Assembly: GCA_050486405.1 (NCBI GenBank)
Contig: JBJHDF010000012.1
Coordinates: forward strand, 1-64,000
DNA length: 64,000 nucleotides
Direction of reading: 5' to 3'
Source: JBJHDF01 sp050486405
Lineage (GTDB): Bacteria; Pseudomonadota; Gammaproteobacteria; Pseudomonadales; Cellvibrionaceae
Shown here: positions 39,941 to 49,081 of the stretch, piece after piece
How positions within the stretch are numbered: the first letter of the stretch is position 1
Layout: each line of letters opens with the position of its first letter
Program-made: the position numbers and the translations under genes
The notes under the pieces: generated by a model
The model's database searches: none
Seen by the model: the letters and a program-made list of their open reading frames with translations, nothing else
Told to the model about the DNA's origin: nothing

Positions 39941-40912
39941 TCAGCGCACCAAATCGATCAGCGACACACCGCAGAGACCGCTGTATTTTTCGCCTGGCTC
40001 CAGAACGGCCAGTCCCTGCCCGTTGTTGAATGCATTAATGTTGCAGCTCATGGGTTCCACGGCAATAGACTGCCGGTCTGGCGGGATGAACACCTGCACA
40101 TAATCCAGTCCTCTGGGGCCCATCAGCTGCCAGATATCCAACCCTACCCCCGCTTGCGGAGACCAGAGCCGGACCCTGGCGCGGCTGCGGTCCCTCTGAC
40201 GCCGCAATACAAAACCGGTATCGAGCCGGGTATCGCCCAGCGCCGTTAATTGCTCAAACTGCTCGAAGGGGCGCACCTCACCAGTGGGCAGCATGCGCTC
40301 ATCGATGATCACTTCCACCGCCCCTGGCATCTGCATCTGCCAGGTGTCCAGCGCTCCGGGCAGACGAAAGTAGGGATGCCACCCCATGCCAACCGGTATG
40401 GGGCCGGTATCGGTATTGATCACAACCATTTCCAGGCTCAGATCCCTGGCACCCTGCAGCCAGTAACGAAATCTCACATTGGCCTTGAAGGGGTAACCCG
40501 GCCAACTACCGTCACTGATGTATTGCAGGGTGACACTGGCACAGTCGGCGCTCTGATCACTGGCTATCACTTCCGGCTGCTGGGCAAATATACAGCCGTG
40601 CAGGGCGTTACCCGTGGCCGGTTCGTTGATCGGAAACTGCAGAGCCCGCCCCTGAAACCGGTAGTGGCCGCCCGCGAGCCGGTTGGGAAACGGAAACAGG
40701 GGCGCACTGCGGTACCAGGGGTTGTCCTTCGCCCCGGCTGCCGAATCCAGCCCGGCAATCACGTCCTGGGAGGCGTCGCCGTCCCCCAGCACCAGCCGGT
40801 TCAGGAGGCCACCCGCCTCGATCAGCAGTTCCATGCGGGCAGTGCCGCCGGACAGACCTGCCACCAGAGGTTGGCCGGCAGTATGGAATTTTTGCGCGAT
40901 ATCGCCAGCCAC
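39941..40912 (-). CDS. Aldose 1-epimerase
   Basis: It interconverts alpha and beta anomers of aldoses, here probably xylose, feeding xylose isomerase. Family features: FPFPNRLAGGHYRFQG, ALHGCIF, a catalytic His in GMGWHPYFRLPG, and IAVEPMSCNINAFNNG containing the catalytic Glu. I use GTG 40912 (323 aa): it lies two bases after the xylB stop, and GGAGGG, which lies within the last xylB codons, is 6 nt before it. A longer reading (344 aa) would run 60 nt into xylB. Translation is therefore probably coupled to xylB. Confidence 0.9.
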   Translation of the reverse strand: MAGDIAQKFHTAGQPLVAGLSGGTARMELLIEAGGLLNRLVLGDGDASQDVIAGLDSAAGAKDNPWYRSAPLFPFPNRLAGGHYRFQGRALQFPINEPATGNALHGCIFAQQPEVIASDQSADCASVTLQYISDGSWPGYPFKANVRFRYWLQGARDLSLEMVVINTDTGPIPVGMGWHPYFRLPGALDTWQMQMPGAVEVIIDERMLPTGEVRPFEQFEQLTALGDTRLDTGFVLRRQRDRSRARVRLWSPQAGVGLDIWQLMGPRGLDYVQVFIPPDRQSIAVEPMSCNINAFNNGQGLAVLEPGEKYSGLCGVSLIDLVR

Positions 40913-40914
40913 GC

Positions 40915-42411
40915 TCAGCCCTCCATCAGCGACGGCAGCGCCGCCGCCCACTGCCGGTAGCTGGCCTGGTAGCACTCGGCCAGCTCCGGCCGGGGCTCCA
41001 CCACCGCCAGCCGCTGTAGACCGGCAAAGCTCTCGACAGCGTCCCGGTAGTGGCCGGCACCCAGTGCCGCCGCCCGGGCCGCACCCTCGGCGCCATCGGT
41101 ATCATAGAACTCCACCACCGTGCCCGTGGTGTTGACGAACGCCTGAGTGAAGACGTCGCTGAGAAACATATTGCCCCTGGCGACGCGAATCACATCGCAG
41201 CCGGCACCCAGCTCCTTCAGCACCTCAAAACCCTGGTTCAGCGCAAACACTATGCCCTCCTGGGCGGCGCGCACCATATGGCCCAGGCCGTGGCGGTTGA
41301 AATCCAGATGGCGCACCTGGGCTCCCGGGTTGCGGTTCTGGAAGATGCGCTCGGCACCGTTGCCAAAGGGGTAGAACCGCAGGCCGTCGCTGCCCGGCGG
41401 CACGGCTTCGGCCAGACCGTTGAGCACCGGATAGGCCGGGATTTCGCCAGCCTCGGCCAGCATATGCCGCAGCCAGCTGTAAAGCCGGCCAGTGCCGTTG
41501 ACACACAGCAGCACGCCGTTGCGCGGCTGCTCGGGGGTATCGCTGACGTGCAGAAAAGTATTGACCCGGCTGTTACGGTCGGCCACCGGCTTGTCCGTAA
41601 CGCCGTAGATAACCCCCGAAGTGCCAGCCGTGGCAGCCACTTCGCCGGGGTTGAGCACATTGAGGCTATAGGCGTTGTTGGGCTGATCACCACCCCGGTA
41701 GCAGATGCTGGCACCCGCCTTGAGGCCCAACTCGGCGGCGGCAACGGCGCTGAGCCGGCCCTGCTCACCGATACTGGGTACCAGGCGTGGCACCAGTTCC
41801 TCGGCCACACCCCAGTGGGCCAGCAGGTGCCGGGCCACGGAGCGCTCGCGGAAGTCCCAGAGGGTGCCCTCGGACAGCCCCGAGGCAGTGGTCGTGATCT
41901 CGCCGGTAAGGCGCATGGCCACGTAATCTCCGGGCAGCATCAGTTTGTGGATTCTGGCGAAGAGCTCGGGCTCGTTTTCCTGCACCCAGCGCAGCTTGGC
42001 GCCGGTAAAGTTGCCCGGCGAGTTGAGCAGATGATCAAAGCAATAGTCCTCCCCCAACCCGGCCAGGGCCTGCTCGCCCATGGGCACAGCGCGGCTGTCG
42101 CACCAGATGATGGCCGGTCGCAGCACCCGCTGGTCGCTGTCCACCAGTACCAGCCCGTGCATCTGGTAGGAAATACCGATGGCCGTTACCTGCTGCAGGT
42201 CCACACCCGGCAGCGCCGCCAGACGCTCGCAGCCCTTTTTGACGCAGTCCCACCAGGACTGAGGGTCCTGCTCCGCCCAACCGGGCAGGGGGCTGTGAAT
42301 GGGCAATTCCTGGTCGGGGTACTGGGTGCTGGCCAGAGCGCGGCCACTCTGACCGTCCAGAACAGCCAGTTTCACCGACGAACTGCCGATATCAATTCCG
42401 AGAAATAGCAT
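40915..42411 (-). CDS. xylB: Xylulokinase
   Basis: An FGGY-family kinase that phosphorylates D-xylulose to xylulose 5-phosphate for the pentose phosphate pathway. The N-terminus FLGIDIGSSSVKLAVLD binds ATP/metal. SYQMHGLVLVD is the MHG motif of xylulokinases, and GTSGVIYGVTDKP and CVNGTGRLYSWLRHM follow in the second domain. The length, 498 residues, is standard. It is first in the operon. A palindrome (42551-42571) in the divergent region upstream is a likely operator of the Nudix-type regulator encoded on the other side. Confidence 0.96.
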   Translation of the reverse strand: MLFLGIDIGSSSVKLAVLDGQSGRALASTQYPDQELPIHSPLPGWAEQDPQSWWDCVKKGCERLAALPGVDLQQVTAIGISYQMHGLVLVDSDQRVLRPAIIWCDSRAVPMGEQALAGLGEDYCFDHLLNSPGNFTGAKLRWVQENEPELFARIHKLMLPGDYVAMRLTGEITTTASGLSEGTLWDFRERSVARHLLAHWGVAEELVPRLVPSIGEQGRLSAVAAAELGLKAGASICYRGGDQPNNAYSLNVLNPGEVAATAGTSGVIYGVTDKPVADRNSRVNTFLHVSDTPEQPRNGVLLCVNGTGRLYSWLRHMLAEAGEIPAYPVLNGLAEAVPPGSDGLRFYPFGNGAERIFQNRNPGAQVRHLDFNRHGLGHMVRAAQEGIVFALNQGFEVLKELGAGCDVIRVARGNMFLSDVFTQAFVNTTGTVVEFYDTDGAEGAARAAALGAGHYRDAVESFAGLQRLAVVEPRPELAECYQASYRQWAAALPSLMEG

Positions 42412-42723
42412 GGGAGACTCACTTTTTATGACATTCAGCTAATCGGCAGACCGGGAACCAGCATAATCCGACGACATTGCCGGGCTGTACAAACCGCCCT
42501 TTTATGACACAATGCCGGGCAGATGCGTTCGATATTAAACCAAAAGCGCGTTATTGTCCATATGACTATAATAGGCGCTCGAATTCAGCCAAGGGCGCAC
42601 TTTACCATTGATATGTTTGGCTCGACCATAACCAGTGAAAATTATACAATGACCCACTGACGCCGACAGCGCTGTCAATTGGCAGCCTCGACAACCAACC
42701 TGGCGCTATGGGAATCCAGCAGA
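42412..42723. other. Divergent control region of xylB and the Nudix-type regulator
   Basis: About 310 bases of AT-richer DNA with the palindrome at 42551-42571. The two promoters must lie here; I cannot assign their -35/-10 boxes with confidence. Confidence 0.5.
42551..42571. promoter_or_regulatory. Putative xylose-regulator operator, site 1
   Basis: TTATTGT (42551-42557), 7 bases, ACTATAA (42565-42571): an interrupted inverted repeat with one mismatch. The same arrangement recurs before the GH10 xylanase gene (45037-45057). Confidence 0.65.
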
Positions 42724-43461
42724 ATGTCCAGCACCATGACAAGCGATACTGTTCAAAATCATCATATTGAGCCCATGCAACTACCGGACGACGTAGTCCG
42801 GGCAATCACCATCGACAATCTGATCTTTGGCCTGGAGCAGGGCAAACTCAAGCTGTTGCTGGTCAAGCACGACCAGGGTGCCAGTCGCGGGCAGTGGGGG
42901 CTTCCCGGGGGGTGGATTCGCCAGGACGAGAACCTGCGCGACGCCGCCGGTCGGCTGCTGGAGGAATTGACCGGCGTACACGACCTCTATCTGGAGCAGC
43001 TCAAGGCCTTCGGCAAGGTGGACCGGGTGCCCAGCGAACGGGTGGTCACCATCGCCTACTACGCCCTGGTCAGTGCCGAACACTATCCGGCGGTGGCCGG
43101 TTACTCGGCCCAGGAGGCCAACTGGTTTGACGTGCACGAGTTGCCGCCGGTGATTTTCGATCACGCGGAGATCATAGCCTATGGGGTGCAGTTCCTGCGC
43201 CACCAGGTCTGCCACAGGCCCATCGGTTTCAACCTTTTGCCGGAAAAGTTCTCGCTACTACAGCTCCAGGAGCTCTACGAGGCCATATTGGACACCAAAC
43301 TGGACAAACCCAACTTCCGGCGCAAGATTCTGAAAATGAACCTGCTCACCCCCTGCAACGAAAAACAGCAGGGCGTGGCCCACAGGGCGGCAAACCTGTA
43401 CCGATTCGATGAAGCCGCCTACCACCGGTTGACCGAATCCGGTTTTTCCTTTGAGATGTAA
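42724..43461 (+). CDS. Nudix-domain transcriptional regulator (NrtR-like), probably of xylose genes
   Basis: 245 residues. The N-terminal Nudix domain (about 20-160) has a degenerate Nudix box: from G63, GWIRQDE and then RLLEELTGV where REUxEExGU is expected, so two acidic metal ligands (positions 78 and 82) are Leu and hydrolase activity is doubtful. The C-terminal part (about 165-245) is a winged helix (FSLLQLQELYEAILDTKLDK, NFRRKILKM) as in NrtR/AraR-type regulators, which bind a sugar or nucleotide instead of hydrolysing it. It lies divergent to xylB and upstream of the symporter gene. I start at ATG 42724; TTG 42679 and ATG 42736 are alternatives. Confidence 0.85.
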   Translation: MSSTMTSDTVQNHHIEPMQLPDDVVRAITIDNLIFGLEQGKLKLLLVKHDQGASRGQWGLPGGWIRQDENLRDAAGRLLEELTGVHDLYLEQLKAFGKVDRVPSERVVTIAYYALVSAEHYPAVAGYSAQEANWFDVHELPPVIFDHAEIIAYGVQFLRHQVCHRPIGFNLLPEKFSLLQLQELYEAILDTKLDKPNFRRKILKMNLLTPCNEKQQGVAHRAANLYRFDEAAYHRLTESGFSFEM

Positions 43462-43524
43462 CCCCGGCGCGCTTTGACCCTGAACTCAGCCGGACGCGTA
43501 TAACAGACATAACAGGCACTACAC

Positions 43525-44943
43525 ATGCACCCGACCAACGGCACCTCCCAGGGCAGCACGCCCTTTATTATTCTGATCAGTTGTATCGCCACCATCGGTG
43601 GTTTTCTGTTCGGTTTCGACAGTGGCGTCATCAACGGTACCGTAGACGGGCTGCAAGAGGCATTCGGCTCGGATGCCGCCGGCACGGGCTTTGCCGTGGC
43701 CTCCATGCTGCTCGGCTGTGCCCTGGGCGCCTTCTTCGCCGGGCGACTCTCGGACATCTTCGGGCGGCGCACCATGCTGATCGTCGCCGCGGTGTTTTTC
43801 ATCGTCTCCGCCTGGGGGTCCGGCATTGCCGGCGGCACCGCGTCCTTCGTCTTCTATCGTATACTCGGGGGCCTGGCAGTGGGTGCCGCCAGCGTTATGG
43901 CACCGGCCTACATCAGCGAAGTGGCCCTGGCCCGCTACCGGGGCCGGCTGACTACGGTGCAACAGATCGCCATCATTACCGGCCTGTTCATCGCCTTCGT
44001 GAGTAACTATATCCTGGCTGATATCGCCGGCAGCGCCGGGTTTGAGTTGTGGCTGGGTTTTGAGGCCTGGCGCTGGATGTTCTGGGTGGAGCTGATTCCC
44101 GCCGGCATCTTCCTGGTCGCCCTGCTGTTTATCCCGGAAAGTCCCCGCTATCTGGTGGTCAGCGGTAAAAAGGACGTGGCCATGGCGGTGCTGACCCGGC
44201 TCTACGGTGAAGAGAACGCCCGCATCAAACTGCAGGAAATCGACGACTCCCTGGCCCAGGACCATCACCGTCCACGCTTTGCCGATCTGATCGACAAGCA
44301 GTCACGGCGGGTACGCCCCATCGTCTGGGTGGGTATAGGCCTGGCCACCTTTCAGCAACTGGTGGGCATCAATGTGGTCTTCTACTACGGCGCCGTGCTC
44401 TGGCAGGCGGTGGGCTTCTCCGAGGGCGACGCCCTGCTGATCAACGTCATCTCCGGCGCACTGAGTATCGGCGCGGTGATCCTGGCGCTGGTACTGATCG
44501 ACCGGGTGGGTCGCAAGCCGCTGCTGTGGATCGGTTCGGTGGGTATGGCCGTTACCCTGGCCACCGCCACCATCGCCTTTTCCACCGCCGCCTTTGACGC
44601 CGACGCCGACCGGGTGATCCTCTCGGGCAATATGGGCATACTGGCGCTGGTGGCCGCCAACGCCTATGTGGTCTTTTTCAATTTTTCCTGGGGTCCGGTG
44701 ATGTGGGTAATGCTGGGCGAGATGTTCCCCAACCAGATCCGCGGTTCCGGCCTGGCGGTGGCGGGCCTCTTTCAGTGGGGCTCCAATTTTGGGATTACCC
44801 TGACCTTCCCCATAATGCTCGCCGCCATAGGTCTGGCGGGCGCTTATGGGTTCTATACCTTCTGCGCCATTCTCTCCATCTTCTTTGTGGCAAAGTTCGT
44901 CCACGAGACCAAGGGCAAGGAACTGGAGGAAATGCCCGGCTGA
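43525..44943 (+). CDS. Sugar:H+ symporter (XylE-like MFS, sugar porter family)
   Basis: 472 residues and about 12 membrane segments. Sugar-porter signatures are clear: FLFGFDSGVINGTVDGLQ in helix 1, the loop GRLSDIFGRR, RILGGLAVGAASVMAPAYIS, PESPRYLV, LVGINVVFYYG in helix 7, and VDRVGRKP-like DRVGRKPLLWIG. This is the XylE/GLUT-type architecture, and the position between the regulator and xylanase argues for xylose or xylooligosaccharide import. A 13-bp hairpin spans the stop codon (44928-44956). Confidence 0.9.
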   Translation: MHPTNGTSQGSTPFIILISCIATIGGFLFGFDSGVINGTVDGLQEAFGSDAAGTGFAVASMLLGCALGAFFAGRLSDIFGRRTMLIVAAVFFIVSAWGSGIAGGTASFVFYRILGGLAVGAASVMAPAYISEVALARYRGRLTTVQQIAIITGLFIAFVSNYILADIAGSAGFELWLGFEAWRWMFWVELIPAGIFLVALLFIPESPRYLVVSGKKDVAMAVLTRLYGEENARIKLQEIDDSLAQDHHRPRFADLIDKQSRRVRPIVWVGIGLATFQQLVGINVVFYYGAVLWQAVGFSEGDALLINVISGALSIGAVILALVLIDRVGRKPLLWIGSVGMAVTLATATIAFSTAAFDADADRVILSGNMGILALVAANAYVVFFNFSWGPVMWVMLGEMFPNQIRGSGLAVAGLFQWGSNFGITLTFPIMLAAIGLAGAYGFYTFCAILSIFFVAKFVHETKGKELEEMPG

Positions 44944-44956
44944 GCCGGGCATTTCC
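44928..44956 (+). other. Perfect hairpin spanning the symporter stop codon
   Basis: GGAAATGCCCGGC and its exact complement flank the TGA stop (13-bp stem, 3-base loop). No T tract follows, so it is a weak terminator or an mRNA-stabilising structure. Confidence 0.6.
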
Positions 44957-45036
44957 CCACTGCCGCCTGGGCCGGCCACCCATTTTTCTGTCACTTCCCC
45001 GTTCAGGATTGCGACTTGAGCCACTTTGAGCTATTC

Positions 45037-45057
45037 TTATAGTTTAAATGACTACAA
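45037..45057. promoter_or_regulatory. Putative xylose-regulator operator, site 2
   Basis: TTATAGT (45037-45043), 7 bases, ACTACAA (45051-45057), the same dyad and spacing as site 1 at 42551. It lies about 75 bases before the xylanase start. Confidence 0.65.
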
Positions 45058-45130
45058 CAGTTTGCTCTGTACCGAGCTGTGCCGCTGCGCGCACGCGCCC
45101 GGCTTTGTTTTTGAGCCCCGGGAGATACCG

Positions 45131-46441
45131 ATGAGACCCACCTCGATTTTTGTCAATATCCTATTGGCCATGATACTCGCCACCAGCGCTGCCTGTGGCA
45201 GCAGTGGAAGCAGCAGTAGTAGTGGCAGTGGAAGCAGCAGTAGCAGTAGTAGCGGTGGCAGTGGAAGCAGCAGTAGCGGTAGCAACGGCGGCGGCAGTAG
45301 CGGCAACGGCCATATAGTGGCTGAGTTGGACTTCGAGCACCTGTATGAGTTGGCGGACTTTCCCATCGGCATGGCAGTGTCCGCCGGCAACGAGGGCCGG
45401 AGCATATTCCGCGGCGGCGCCCAGGCGGAGCGGTCCGCCGCCGAGCGGGCGGTGATCGAGCAGCATTTCGACCAGCTCACTGCCGGCAATATCATGAAGA
45501 TGAGCTACCTGCACAACAACTGGCAGACCTTTACCTACACTCAAGCCGACCAACTGGTGAACTACGCCAGCGACAACAACATGACCGTGCATGGCCACGC
45601 CCTGGTCTGGCACGCATGCTACCAGGTACCCTCTTGGGTGGGCCAAACCAGCCCCGGCGAGCTGCACAACGGCGATTCCGCAATCTTCCTCGATATGCTG
45701 GCCGAACATGTGGAGGCCATCGCCGCCAAGTACGCCGGTACCATACCCAGTTGGGACGTGGTCAACGAAGCCTTCCAGGACCCACCCCAAGGGGGCGGCA
45801 AAAGCCAATACCGCCAGGGCACCACCCACTGCTGGGACAACGGCGAGTCCTCCGTGTTTTACCAGTACGCCGGCGGCCCCGAGTATATCGAAACCGCCTT
45901 TATTGCCGCCCGGGCCGGCGATCCCAGCGCCGACCTCTACTACAACGACTTTAACCTTTCTCCTAATGACGGGAAGCTGGAAGCCGTGCTGGAGATGGTG
46001 GACGACTTCCAGGCTCGGGATATCCCCATCGATGGCATCGGCTTTCAGATGCATATCCATATGGGATGGCCCAGTATTGACGCCATCCGCAGCAGCTTTG
46101 AGTCGGTGGTGCAGCGGGGCCTGAAGGTTAAAATCACTGAGCTGGACATCCCCATTAACAACCCCTGGGCCGGCAGCCCCACCTACACCAGCTTTACCCA
46201 GGCCGCCGCCAACGACCAAAGACGCCGCTACTGCGAGGTGGTGAGTGCCTACATGGATGTGGTGGACGAGCACCTGCGCGGCGGCGTTAGCGTCTGGGGC
46301 CTGGTAGATGGCGACAGCTGGCTGATCGATCACTTCTTCGGCGGTGAGCAGGCCTACCCCCTGCTATTCAACGATGACCTGACGCCCAAGCCGGCCCTGA
46401 TGGGCCTTGCCGACGGTCTGCGCGGACATTCATGTAATTGA
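45131..46441 (+). CDS. Endo-1,4-beta-xylanase, GH10 lipoprotein
   Basis: 436 residues. A lipoprotein signal (ILATSAAC) is followed by a low-complexity Ser/Gly linker (about 22-60), typical of Cellvibrio-type enzymes, then the GH10 barrel. Catalytic residues are present: acid/base E213 in WDVVNEAF and nucleophile E337 in KITELDI. HGHALVWHACYQVPSWV is the WHxQ-like substrate strand. It should be tethered to the outer membrane and attack xylan or long xylooligosaccharides. GGGAG lies 6 nt before the ATG at 45131. A palindrome (45037-45057) stands in front of it. Confidence 0.95.
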   Translation: MRPTSIFVNILLAMILATSAACGSSGSSSSSGSGSSSSSSSGGSGSSSSGSNGGGSSGNGHIVAELDFEHLYELADFPIGMAVSAGNEGRSIFRGGAQAERSAAERAVIEQHFDQLTAGNIMKMSYLHNNWQTFTYTQADQLVNYASDNNMTVHGHALVWHACYQVPSWVGQTSPGELHNGDSAIFLDMLAEHVEAIAAKYAGTIPSWDVVNEAFQDPPQGGGKSQYRQGTTHCWDNGESSVFYQYAGGPEYIETAFIAARAGDPSADLYYNDFNLSPNDGKLEAVLEMVDDFQARDIPIDGIGFQMHIHMGWPSIDAIRSSFESVVQRGLKVKITELDIPINNPWAGSPTYTSFTQAAANDQRRRYCEVVSAYMDVVDEHLRGGVSVWGLVDGDSWLIDHFFGGEQAYPLLFNDDLTPKPALMGLADGLRGHSCN

Positions 46442-46460
46442 CCCTGCCCGGGGCCGGCGC

Positions 46461-46848
46461 TGACCAACTGGGCCAAGCAAAAATTCAGTGGCTACAACCA
46501 CCAAATGTGCGTACACGCCTTCGAACCGCTACTGCGTCTGAAGGGAAACTTTCTCTGGTCCACCATTCAGTGCCTCTGCAAGCACAGTGGAAACCGATGT
46601 GGAATACGATGTATTCTTTTTTAACCAGCGGCAAGGTGGCCACCCACAGCCACTTTGTCCCAACACTGAATTCCCAGCCCCATCGCGGACTGGCGTTCGG
46701 CATCGGCTTTGCGAGAGAGGAACCCGGCCCGCACCGGTTGCGTATCCACCGAGTGGATCCCGGCGCGGTACTGCAGAAAATTGTAATCGACACCGGCAAC
46801 CTGAAACCCAGCTATCTGGGCCCACCGGAGAGTTTGTACCAACGATGA
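46461..46848 (+). pseudogene. Remnant of a GH115 alpha-glucuronidase
   Basis: Directly after the xylanase stop, three fragments in shifted frames resemble GH115 enzymes. LTNWAKQKFSGYNHQ and AFEPLLRLKGNFLW (46461-46560) match the barrel core, where family members read LLRLKGNYLWPAMW. Next comes DVEYDVFF (about 46590-46625) and, in a different frame, GKVATHSHFVPTLNSQPHRG with LAFGIGF. Last is PHRLRIHRVDPGAVLQKIVI and DTGNLKPSYLGPPES at the very C-terminus. Between these parts well over 500 residues of the enzyme are missing, so this is a decayed gene. The last stop (46846-46848) overlaps the ATG of the mannonate dehydratase. GH115 removes methyl-glucuronic acid from xylan, which fits the locus. 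The identification is from memory of the family and needs a search. Confidence 0.7.
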
Positions 46849-48053
46849 AAATTACCGACGCCAAGGTGATCGTGTCCTGCCCCGGCCGAAACTTTGTCAC
46901 CCTGAAGATCATGACCGACCAGGGGTTGTACGGCATTGGCGATGCCACCCTCAACGGCCGGGAGAAATCCGTGGTTTCCTATCTGGAGGACTACCTGATT
47001 CCCGCGCTGATCGGAAGGGATGCCCAGCGCATTGAGGATATATGGCAGTACTTCTATCGCGGAGTCTACTGGCGTCGCGGTCCGGTGGGAATGACAGCAC
47101 TGGCCGCCATCGACACTGCCCTGTGGGACATCAAGGCCAAAGCCGCCAACATGCCTCTGTACCAGTTGCTCGGTGGCCGCAGCCGGGAGCGCATCCTGGC
47201 CTATACCCACGCCAACGGCAGGGATCTGGATTCAGCGCTGGAAGCGGTTGTCAAGGCCAAGGCCCAGGGCTACAAGGCCATTCGCGTCCAGAGTGGAATC
47301 CCCGGGGTCGCCAACACCTACGGCGTATCCGCGCCAGGAAAAAAATACGAGCCCGCCAGCTCGGATCTGCCGGTGGAGGAAAACTGGTCTACGGAAAAGT
47401 ATCTGAACTTTATGCCGGAACTGTTTTCGGCCGTACGCCGGGAGTTTGGCGACGAGTTGCATATCCTGCACGATGTCCATCACCGCCTGGCCCCCATCGA
47501 GGCCGCACGGCTCGGCAAGGAACTGGAGCCGTTCCACCTGTTCTGGTTGGAAGACTGCGTGCCGGCGGAAAACCAGGAATCCTTCCGGCTGATCCGCCAG
47601 CACACCACCACCCCCCTGGCAGTTGGCGAAGTGTTCAACAGCATCCACGACAGCCGTGAGTTGATCCAAAATCAACTTATCGACTTTATTCGCACCACCA
47701 TTGTCCACGGCGGCGGCATTACCCACATCCGGCGCATCGCCGACTTTGCCGCCCTGTACAATGTGCGCACCGGCTTTCACGGCGCCACCGATCTGTCCCC
47801 GGTGTGCATGGGGGCCGCCCTGCATTTCGATTACTGGGTGCCCAACTTCGGCATACAGGAGCACATGCCGCACACCGAACAAATGGAATCCATCTTCAGC
47901 ATTTCCTACCGCTTCAAGGATGGTTATTTCACACCCGGAGAAACTCCGGGTCACGGCGTGGACATCGATGAGCGCGCCGCGGCGAAATACCCCTACAAGC
48001 GCGCCTGTCTGCCGGTCAACCGACTGGAAGATGGCACACTGTGGAACTGGTAA
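46845..48053 (+). CDS. manD: D-mannonate dehydratase (enolase superfamily)
   Basis: 402 residues. It starts MKITDAKVIVSCPGRNFVTL at ATG 46845, overlapping the end of the GH115 remnant. Features of the ManD/RspA family: a capping domain with IGDATLNGREKSVVSYLEDY, then the barrel with HDVHHRLAPIEAARLGK, FWLEDCVPAENQESFR, PLAVGEVFNSIHD and the C-terminal CLPVNRLEDGTLWNW. It would dehydrate D-mannonate to 2-keto-3-deoxygluconate, which fits glucuronic acid from glucuronoxylan (via fructuronate and mannonate). The other enzymes of that route are not in the window. A reading that begins at 46587 fuses pseudogene sequence to its N-terminus and is wrong. Confidence 0.88.
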   Translation: MKITDAKVIVSCPGRNFVTLKIMTDQGLYGIGDATLNGREKSVVSYLEDYLIPALIGRDAQRIEDIWQYFYRGVYWRRGPVGMTALAAIDTALWDIKAKAANMPLYQLLGGRSRERILAYTHANGRDLDSALEAVVKAKAQGYKAIRVQSGIPGVANTYGVSAPGKKYEPASSDLPVEENWSTEKYLNFMPELFSAVRREFGDELHILHDVHHRLAPIEAARLGKELEPFHLFWLEDCVPAENQESFRLIRQHTTTPLAVGEVFNSIHDSRELIQNQLIDFIRTTIVHGGGITHIRRIADFAALYNVRTGFHGATDLSPVCMGAALHFDYWVPNFGIQEHMPHTEQMESIFSISYRFKDGYFTPGETPGHGVDIDERAAAKYPYKRACLPVNRLEDGTLWNW

Positions 48054-48088
48054 CTTAACTATTTACTCTTCAGCAAGCGAGCATTACT

Positions 48089-49081
48089 GTGACCGAACGC
48101 AAACCTACGCAAAAGTATCTGTCCGAGCCCCTGGTAACTCATATCTACACCGCAGACCCCTCTGCCCATGTATTCAACGGCAGGCTCTATATCTACCCTT
48201 CCCACGATATCGAGTGCGGTGTACCCATGCGGGATGACGGCGATCACTTTCGCATGGAGGACTATCACGTATTTTCCATGGCGTCGCCCGGCGCAGAGGT
48301 AGTCGATCATGGCGTGGCCCTGCACGTGGACGATGTGCCCTGGGCCGCACGCCAGATGTGGGCGCCGGACGCCGCCTGCAAGAACGGCAAGTACTATTTT
48401 TATTTTCCCGCCAAGGATGCTCAGGGTGTCTTCTATATCGGTGCGGCGGTTAGCGATTCCCCCGCCGGACCTTTTACGCCCGAACCGACCGCTATTGCCG
48501 GCAGCTTCAGCATAGACCCGGCGGTGTATGACAACGGCGACGCCCACTACATGTTCTTCGGTGGCATTTGGGGTGGCCAGTTGCAGCGCTGGAGCAAAGG
48601 CCACTATTCAGCGCAGGACGACTACCCCGCCGATGACGAACCGGCTCTGACACCCAAGATGGCCAAACTGGCGGACAACATGGTGGAATTCGCGGAGACG
48701 CCCCGGGATGTCATTATTCTGGATGAGGACAGCAAGCCGCTGCTGGCTGGCGACAATCACAGGCGTTATTTTGAAGGCCCCTGGGTGCACAAGTACCAAG
48801 GCCTTTATTATCTGTCCTACTCAACCGGCGACACGCACAAAATTGTCTATGCCACCAGCGACAATCTGTACGGCCCCTACACCTATCGCGGCGTTGTCCT
48901 TGAGCCGGTGCTAGGCTGGACCAACCACCATTCCATCACCGAGTTCGATGGCAAGTGGTATCTGTTTTACCACGACAGCTCACTGTCCGGCGGGCAAACT
49001 CATCTGCGCTGTATGAAAATGACGGAGTTGGTGCACAACCCGGACGGCAGTATCGAAACCATCAACGCCTTTGTCGAGTAA
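48089..49081 (+). CDS. GH43 glycoside hydrolase (xylosidase/arabinofuranosidase type)
   Basis: 330 residues without signal peptide, so cytoplasmic. The five-bladed propeller of GH43 has its three acids: D23 in YTADPSAHVF (base), D143 in SFSIDPAVYD (pKa modulator) and E229 in YFEGPWVHKY (acid). It would release xylose or arabinose from imported xylooligosaccharides. The start is GTG 48089. Its 3' end overlaps the convergent halogenase-like gene by 20 bases, so no terminator is found. Confidence 0.88.
   Translation: MTERKPTQKYLSEPLVTHIYTADPSAHVFNGRLYIYPSHDIECGVPMRDDGDHFRMEDYHVFSMASPGAEVVDHGVALHVDDVPWAARQMWAPDAACKNGKYYFYFPAKDAQGVFYIGAAVSDSPAGPFTPEPTAIAGSFSIDPAVYDNGDAHYMFFGGIWGGQLQRWSKGHYSAQDDYPADDEPALTPKMAKLADNMVEFAETPRDVIILDEDSKPLLAGDNHRRYFEGPWVHKYQGLYYLSYSTGDTHKIVYATSDNLYGPYTYRGVVLEPVLGWTNHHSITEFDGKWYLFYHDSSLSGGQTHLRCMKMTELVHNPDGSIETINAFVE

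Noticed and set aside
46587..46844. 86-residue N-terminal extension on mannonate dehydratase
   Set aside because: The extension reads GH115 remnant sequence in the wrong frame, and the family starts at MKITDAKV.
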